From positions 1 to 34,534 of the forward strand of contig CALVWX010000015.1 in assembly GCA_944368215.1 (NCBI GenBank): a stretch of DNA of 34,534 bases. Reading direction: 5' to 3'. The translations under genes and the position numbers were made by a program. Under the pieces are notes generated by a model that had not been told where the DNA came from, ran no database searches, and saw only the letters and a program-made list of their open reading frames with translations. The DNA is from an uncultured Clostridia bacterium (lineage in GTDB: Bacteria; Bacillota; Clostridia; Christensenellales; Borkfalkiaceae). Shown in pieces: positions 29,955 through 34,534 of this stretch (position 1 is its first letter; every line of letters begins with the position of its first letter).

Positions 29955-30398
29955 TCACTTTTCCTCCTTTACTACCGATTTATTGTTGCTCAGAAATCCG
30001 AATATGAGCGCGCCTATCACGCTGGTAAGCGGAATGGTAAAGGCTATGCCTTTGCCGTCCTTAACCGTTTTGAACTTATTGTCGAGCACGTACAGCGCGT
30101 CGGGCAGCCTGTTTGACTGTACAACCGAAAGTATGACGCTCTTGCTCGTGTCCGTAAGGCCTAAATATTTAAGCATGTTTGCGTCCGCCGTGCCCTCGGC
30201 GAGCACCACGGCCTGCAGGTTGACGTCGAAAGACTGAATGAGGTCGGCGTAAAATTCCGTCTTGCTCCTGTTGACCACGGTAACCAGCAGTTTAAGCGGG
30301 TTTGCCGTAACTGTATTTGTCTTGGGCGAAGGCGCCGCCGCTTTGGAGCTCTTTGCAAGCCTGCGCTTCAGCCTGCCTTTTAACTGATTTTCTGCCAT
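29955..30398 (-). CDS. PII-like protein, first of a tandem pair, with basic N-terminal extension
   Basis: A 147 aa protein. Residues 1-33 are basic and disordered (LKGRLKRRLAKSSKAA). Residues about 34-135 resemble the PII fold (PLKLLVTVVNRSKTEFYADLIQSFDVNLQAVVLAEGTAD, KSVILSVVQSNRLPDALYVLDNKF, GKGIAFTIPLTSVIGALI) but are more diverged than the following gene product. It starts after TAAGGAGCG, 12 bases past the DUF1538 stop. A heterotrimer with the neighbouring PII-like protein is possible; that is inference. Confidence 0.7.
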   Translation of the reverse strand: MAENQLKGRLKRRLAKSSKAAAPSPKTNTVTANPLKLLVTVVNRSKTEFYADLIQSFDVNLQAVVLAEGTADANMLKYLGLTDTSKSVILSVVQSNRLPDALYVLDNKFKTVKDGKGIAFTIPLTSVIGALIFGFLSNNKSVVKEEK

Positions 30399-30410
30399 GT
30401 CTCGCGCTCC

Positions 30411-31961
30411 TTATTTAAAGTAAATAATCTGTTCGTCGTCCGCGGCGAGTATGCGCTTTAAGGTAATCTTTTCGCGCACTTTTGCCGCCGTCACGGCCTT
30501 GAAGCCGAGGAGCTGAATGGTTATAAGTGGGGTCATGGCCACCATCGCCACGACGCCGAATGCAAGGTTATATATGTTTGAATTTCCCGAGGCTACTTCG
30601 CACGCGCCCACCACAAGGGGGAGGATAAAACTCGAAGTCAGCGGGCCGCTGGCCACGCCGCCGGAGTCGAATGCTATCGCTGTGTATATCCTCGGCACGA
30701 AGAAGGAGAGGCCGAGCGATATCAGGTAACCGGGGATTAAATAGTACAGAATGGAGAACTGATATATTACCCTTATTATCGAAAGCCCTATGGATATGCC
30801 CACGGCAATCGAAAGCGCAAGCATCATCTCAAGCTTTTTTACTCCGCCGCCCGTAATCTCTTCAACCTGTTTGTTGAGGACGTGCACGGCGGGTTCGGCG
30901 AGTACTACGACAAGGCCGATTACAAAGCCGAAAACTATAGTCAGCGGCTGGCTGTATGAGGCCAGCTCTTCGCCTATCTTAAAGCCTATGGGCATGAATC
31001 CCGCCTCTACCGAGGTGAGGAATATTACAAGCCCCACGTATGTATAAGCTATGCCTATGGCAATCTGTATAAGCTTGCCCTTGGGCAGTTTTAGCATGGT
31101 AACCTGCAGTATTGTAAAGAATACCACTATCAGCCCGAGCGCAAGCGCAACGTCGCCTAATTTTCCCAAAAGCAGGTCGGCAAATCCGCTGCCGCTGAGC
31201 ACGTGCGAGATGTCGTAAATTGAAGTATCGTAAGTGGCGGGGTTGCCGTTGCCCATCAGCGCAAGTATCATGACTGCGATTATGGGGCCGACCGAGCAAA
31301 GCGCCACGAGGCCGAACGAGTTTTCGCTGGCGTTTCTGCCGCCCACCGTCGCCGCAATGCCCACGCCGAGCGCCATTATAAAGGGCACGGTTATGGGGCC
31401 CGTCGTAACGCCGCCGGAATCGAAGGAGAGGGGTATGAGCTCAAATTTTCCCTGCTCGGCCATCACCGCGCAAACGGCGAACAGCATGAGGTAAAAGAAC
31501 ATTATCAGCATCGAAAGTTCTTTGTGGAAAATTATTTTAAGGACGGCTATCACAAGGAATATTCCCACGCCCACGCCAACGGTGACGATAAGCAGCGTGC
31601 TGCCCACGTCGGCGCCGCCGGGCATAATGTCCTTCACCTGATTGGCAAGCACGGTGAGGTCGGGTTCGGCAATGGTGATGAATAAGCCCATTATAAAACA
31701 CACCGCCACGACTATCCACAACTTTTTGGACTTTGTCAGGCCCGAGCCCATCTGTTCGCCCATGGGCGTCATTGCAAGGTCAGCGCCGAGGTTGAACAGC
31801 GCAATGCCCACAATCAGCCCTATGGCCGAAATTATGAAGGCCGTCGTCTCCGTGCCGGTAAGGCTGGCCGCGGGCGTGAATGACAATATCAGCACGATAA
31901 GCGTCACGGGGGCGACCGAAATGACGGCCTCCTTGAGTTTTGAAAGTAAAATTTTAAGCAT
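30411..31961 (-). CDS. DUF1538 integral membrane protein
   Basis: A 516 aa polytopic membrane protein with about 12 hydrophobic segments. It is an internal duplication of two ~250-residue halves: the motif FDSGGVTTGPITVPFI near residue 180 recurs as FDSGGVASGPLTSSFI near 430, and the region around LFNLGADLAMTPMG also has a counterpart. Paired helix-breaking DSGG motifs are reminiscent of transporters or channels, but no substrate is established. It heads an operon with two PII-like genes and ispDF. PII proteins often gate transporters, so PII control of this protein is the simplest model. A weak AAGG precedes the ATG. Confidence 0.85.
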   Translation of the reverse strand: MLKILLSKLKEAVISVAPVTLIVLILSFTPAASLTGTETTAFIISAIGLIVGIALFNLGADLAMTPMGEQMGSGLTKSKKLWIVVAVCFIMGLFITIAEPDLTVLANQVKDIMPGGADVGSTLLIVTVGVGVGIFLVIAVLKIIFHKELSMLIMFFYLMLFAVCAVMAEQGKFELIPLSFDSGGVTTGPITVPFIMALGVGIAATVGGRNASENSFGLVALCSVGPIIAVMILALMGNGNPATYDTSIYDISHVLSGSGFADLLLGKLGDVALALGLIVVFFTILQVTMLKLPKGKLIQIAIGIAYTYVGLVIFLTSVEAGFMPIGFKIGEELASYSQPLTIVFGFVIGLVVVLAEPAVHVLNKQVEEITGGGVKKLEMMLALSIAVGISIGLSIIRVIYQFSILYYLIPGYLISLGLSFFVPRIYTAIAFDSGGVASGPLTSSFILPLVVGACEVASGNSNIYNLAFGVVAMVAMTPLITIQLLGFKAVTAAKVREKITLKRILAADDEQIIYFK

Positions 31962-32265
31962 ATTCGTTTACCTTATATGGTTAAGTTACTTAAATGATAT
32001 TGCGCTATGAATGGCGCTGCAACTTAAATGAATTGCGGCATATTGCCGCAATTCATTGCCTGTGCAACTTGCGATACAATAAAGAAAAATAACGTCGCAA
32101 GGGGAATTCATTTCCCCGCCAGCGGCCACAATTTGTTGCGGCCAGCAACCTCAGCGGTGGGAATTGCCACGACTATATTATAATAGGCTATATAAGGTCG
32201 CGGCAATGGCGGCAGAGCCGCCAAAAATAACGGCAAATCGCAGCCGCCTCAAGGCAAGATTTGCG
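31962..32265. other. Gene-free spacer upstream of the DUF1538 operon
   Basis: Holds a 13 bp hairpin (32028-32040 with 32044-32056, GAATTGCGGCA/TGCCGCAATTC) and structured element E. The DUF1538 promoter should lie here on the minus strand, but I see no clear match. Confidence 0.6.
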
Positions 32266-32269
32266 TTAA
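32089..32269 (+). repeat. Structured element, copy E, ending across the stop of the RqcP-like gene
   Basis: 5' hairpin 32101-32106/32112-32117; core CACAATTTG; core hairpin 32135-32139/32145-32149 (GTTGC/GCAAC, replacing GCGAA/TTCGC of other copies); long helix 32163-32173/32197-32207 (one A-C mismatch); variable hairpin 32208-32213/32217-32222; terminal helix 32228-32238/32259-32268 with bulged G. Its last TTA at 32266-32268 is the stop codon of the minus-strand RqcP-like gene. Confidence 0.8.
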
Positions 32270-32514
32270 ATTATCTCGTATAGCGACGCAGCTTCATCCT
32301 TTTTCGTCGTCTGTTTTACGGCTAAAACCCTGAATTTCAAAGTGCCCGTGGCGTAATTTATTTCCACCACGTCGCCCGCCTTCACCTGATGCGAAGGTTT
32401 TGCGTCCCTGCCGTTTACGGACACCTTTCCGCCCGCGCAGGCCTCCTGCGCAACCGTGCGCCTCTTTAAAATGCGCGAAACTTTTAAAAATTTATCTACC
32501 CTCATGCTGTCCAT
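32266..32514 (-). CDS. rqcP: S4-domain RNA-binding protein, RqcP (YabO)-like
   Basis: An 82 aa protein from ATG 32514 (MDSMRVDKFLKVSRILKRRTVAQEACAGGKVSVNGRDAKPSHQVKAGDVVEINY...LKQTTKKDEA type). It closely resembles RqcP/YabO, which works with RqcH in C-terminal alanine tailing of stalled nascent chains on 50S subunits. The S4 fold covers most of it. Of several ATGs (32583, 32520, 32514, 32505), 32514 is preferred because a GGACGGA lies nine bases upstream and the length then fits the family; 32505 is also possible. The stop codon is supplied by the end of structured element E. Confidence 0.85.
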   Translation of the reverse strand: MDSMRVDKFLKVSRILKRRTVAQEACAGGKVSVNGRDAKPSHQVKAGDVVEINYATGTLKFRVLAVKQTTKKDEAASLYEII

Positions 32515-32619
32515 AGCCATAAATCCGTCCAAAAAATAAAAAATCGCCGCCGTATCGTCCCTTTTAACGCCGCGCGGCGGCATATTTCAAAACCTTTTCA
32601 AAATAATTGCAGAATACGC

Positions 32620-32648
32620 TTGACTTTACTTTTAAAAGGCAATATAAT
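32620..32648 (+). promoter_or_regulatory. Near-consensus promoter far upstream of rpoB
   Basis: -35 TTGACT at 32620-32625, a 17-base spacer, and perfect -10 TATAAT at 32643-32648. The next gene on this strand is rpoB, so the transcript would have a leader of about 355 bases. Confidence 0.82.
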
Positions 32649-32655
32649 ACTATAA

Positions 32656-33011
32656 TGTATTACAATGCGCATTTTGCCACTTTTTCTGCATTTTTAACAA
32701 TTTTTGAGCGGCGTTCCTGCGCGTGACGAGCGGGCTTATCCGCCTGAATTTATAATTAATTATATACTATAAGTTCTCGTTTGTAAAGCCGTTGACCGCA
32801 AAAAAGTGTGCGCGCCGCGCCATTTTTTGTCTTGCATAAGTTTGTCAATAGGCAACTATAAAATTTTTTTATACCTCATAAAGATTTGTAAAACCTCGCT
32901 GCACGCCGCCTTTCGCGGCATGGGCGAACAGGCATTGTTTGCGGTGAAAAGATATATACGCATAATCGCCGACTGTGAAATAGAAAAAACTTAAAGGAGC
33001 ATCAAACTTTA
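32656..33011 (+). other. Long 5' leader region of rpoB
   Basis: No convincing protein gene. It is AT-rich with a TATAATTAATTATA palindrome near 32750, a small GCCGC/GCGGC hairpin near 32907-32921 and scattered T-runs. It ends in AAAGGAG about 12 bases before the rpoB ATG. No known leader family (such as the L10 leader) was recognised. Confidence 0.45.
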
Positions 33012-34534
33012 ATGAATTTACCCGTTCACAAGTATGGCAAAACGGAAAGGCGCAAATTCGGCAAAATCAACGAAGTCATCGACATTCCCGATCTCGTTGA
33101 AATTCAGAAGTCCAGCTATGCAACCTTCATAAACGAGGGCATATCGGAAGTTTTTGAAGATTTTTCGCCGATAACCGACTATTCCGACCACTACGAGCTC
33201 TATTTCCTTGACCACTGGTTTGACGACAAACCCAAGTACGACGAAAAAGAGTGCCGCAACCGCGACGCCACATACGCGCTGCCCATGCACGTAAAGGTAA
33301 GGCTGGTCAACAAAGTCAAGGACGAAGTCATCGATCAGGACGTATTCATGGGCGAATTCCCCCTCATGACCGATTCGGGCTCGTTCATAATCAACGGCGC
33401 CGAGCGCGTTATAGTCTCCCAGCTCGTGCGCTCGCCCGGCGTTTACAACGCGAAGGAAGTGGACAAGACGGGCAAGGAAATGTTCGGCACAACCGTCATT
33501 CCCAACCGCGGCGCATGGCTCGAATTCGAGCAGGACGCCCAGGGCGTTTTATGGGTTCACGTAGACAGGAAGCGCAAAATCTGCGCTACCGTCTTACTTC
33601 GCGCCCTCGGTTTCGGTTCCGACAGGGCAATACTCAATCTTTTCGCCGACGACAAGATGATTGAAAACACCATCGCCAAGGACACCACCAAGTCCGAAAG
33701 CGACGGCCTCATCGAACTTTACCGCCGTCTGCGCCCCGGTGAAGTTCCCACCGAAGCTTCGGTCAAGCAGCATCTCAATAACCTTTTCTTCGACCCCCGC
33801 AGGTACGACGTCGTAAAGGTCGGCAGGTACAAGTTCAACAAAAAGCTCAACCTCGCTTACCGCCTCCCCGGCTGCAAGATTGCCGAGGACGTCTTCAACC
33901 CCCAGACGGGCGAAGTCATGGCTCATGCGGGCGACGTCATCGGCGACGAACTCGCAGTCGAAATGCAGGACGCGGGCGTAAACGAAGTATTCGTCTGGGT
34001 CAACGACCCCGAACAGGGCCAGATCAAGCACAAGATAATTGCAAACAATACCGTAAACTTCAAGGCGGTCAGCGACAAGAACCCCAAAATGTTCGGCCTG
34101 CTGCCCACCATATATCTTCCCAACTTCCTCTTCATGAAGGAACTCGCCGCCGAGTGCGCAACGCAGACCTGCGAACAGGTTGCCGAAAAGTATCTCGACC
34201 GCATCAACGCCGTTTACTATTGCGAGGAAATCCCCGCTTCCGACGACGAAAAGCCCGAAGAGAAGAAGAACAGGGAGCGCCGCCGTGACCAGCGCGTAAA
34301 ATTCGTCGAAGCCTGCAAGGTCTTCAACATGCTTCTCGAAAGCGACAAGACCGAACTCGATAACGACGAAAGAAAGGCTATAAAGCCCGTCATCGAAAAG
34401 CTCAACCACAAGCACATTACCGTAGACGATATCGTCGCGGCTATTTCCACCAATATCGATTTACAGTACGGCATCGGCACGATAGACAACATCGACCACC
34501 TCGGCAACCGCCGCGTGCGCTCGGTGGGCGAACT
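33012..34534 (+). CDS. rpoB: RNA polymerase beta subunit, 5' part
   Basis: The frame opens at ATG 33012 (MNLPVHKYGKTERRKFGKIN) and runs to the window end, giving the first 507 residues. Recognisable blocks are IDIPDLVEIQKSSYATFINEGI, DQDVFMGEFPLMTDSGSFIINGAERVIVSQLVRSPGVY (fork-loop/lobe signature), and IDNIDHLGNRRVRSVGEL, which precedes the rifampicin-binding region (outside the window). Catalytic core subunit of transcription. It starts its own transcription unit; rplJ and rplL, usually directly upstream, are absent, and the neighbouring upstream gene is on the other strand. Confidence 0.97.
   Translation, partial: MNLPVHKYGKTERRKFGKINEVIDIPDLVEIQKSSYATFINEGISEVFEDFSPITDYSDHYELYFLDHWFDDKPKYDEKECRNRDATYALPMHVKVRLVNKVKDEVIDQDVFMGEFPLMTDSGSFIINGAERVIVSQLVRSPGVYNAKEVDKTGKEMFGTTVIPNRGAWLEFEQDAQGVLWVHVDRKRKICATVLLRALGFGSDRAILNLFADDKMIENTIAKDTTKSESDGLIELYRRLRPGEVPTEASVKQHLNNLFFDPRRYDVVKVGRYKFNKKLNLAYRLPGCKIAEDVFNPQTGEVMAHAGDVIGDELAVEMQDAGVNEVFVWVNDPEQGQIKHKIIANNTVNFKAVSDKNPKMFGLLPTIYLPNFLFMKELAAECATQTCEQVAEKYLDRINAVYYCEEIPASDDEKPEEKKNRERRRDQRVKFVEACKVFNMLLESDKTELDNDERKAIKPVIEKLNHKHITVDDIVAAISTNIDLQYGIGTIDNIDHLGNRRVRSVGE

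Noticed and set aside
32806-32994. 62-codon ORF in the rpoB leader
   Set aside because: No Shine-Dalgarno, GTG start, no recognisable domain and composition typical of AT-rich spacer.
1-34534. CRISPR arrays, rRNA or tRNA genes, complete insertion sequences, phage genes
   Set aside because: No regularly spaced direct repeats, no RNA gene signatures and no transposase, integrase or phage structural genes were seen on either strand.

Overview
The window looks like a chromosomal segment of a strictly anaerobic, spore-forming Clostridia-type Firmicute, probably an uncultured gut lineage. Coding regions are GC-rich by eye (above half). A full-length SpoIIE, LL-diaminopimelate aminotransferase, a SpoVT/AbrB regulator, a VanW-type envelope protein and a rubrerythrin gene support this; the exact lineage is inference. 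Almost everything is housekeeping, but the synteny is broken: dnaA and recF are divergent with no dnaN, plsX-rnc lacks acpP, and rpoB starts its own transcription unit.

Layout. 1-5306 (+): 3' part of pyrG, dapL, malQ and a thioredoxin-fold lipoprotein. 5307-5716: a terminator and two dispersed palindromic repeats. 5717-11612 (-): spoIIE, mnmG and dnaA, with terminators after mnmG and dnaA and a nested inverted-repeat array between mnmG and dnaA. 11613-16755 (+): recF, a PHP phosphoesterase and a VanW protein in overlapping order, then plsX-rnc behind a near-consensus promoter. 17099-23711 (+): smc, ftsY (TTG start), a DUF2500 protein, a sugar O-acetyltransferase and a NifX/NifB-like protein with a His/Cys tail. 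23875-24654 (-): rubrerythrin with two tiny downstream ORFs. 24816-25166 (+): AbrB-type regulator with a highly charged tail. 25310-25915 (-): cytidylate-kinase-like protein. 26014-26796: an AT-rich pair of divergent genes, an XRE repressor and a lipoprotein, separated by three palindromic operators. 26859-31961 (-): radA, then a DUF1538 membrane protein - PII-like - PII-like - ispDF operon. 32266-32514 (-): RqcP-like S4 protein. 33012-end (+): 5' part of rpoB.

The most interesting signal is non-coding. Five copies (A-E) of a structured element of about 180-300 bp lie at 16901-17089 (+), 20702-20890 (-), 21117-21417 (+), 28239-28425 (-) and 32089-32269 (+). They share a conserved core, a long helix with a conserved apical loop, a variable hairpin, and a terminal helix with a conserved bulged G. 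Several helices keep pairing although the sequence differs between copies, which argues for selection on a folded RNA or single-stranded DNA. In every copy the 3' end abuts a gene boundary: just before the Shine-Dalgarno of smc, ftsY and radA, three bases after the smc stop, and across the stop of the RqcP-like gene. I do not recognise it as a known RNA family.

Other items of note are an RNase III lacking one catalytic Asp, the DUF1538/double-PII operon, the XRE operator array whose middle site exactly fills the -35/-10 spacer, and the long rpoB leader.
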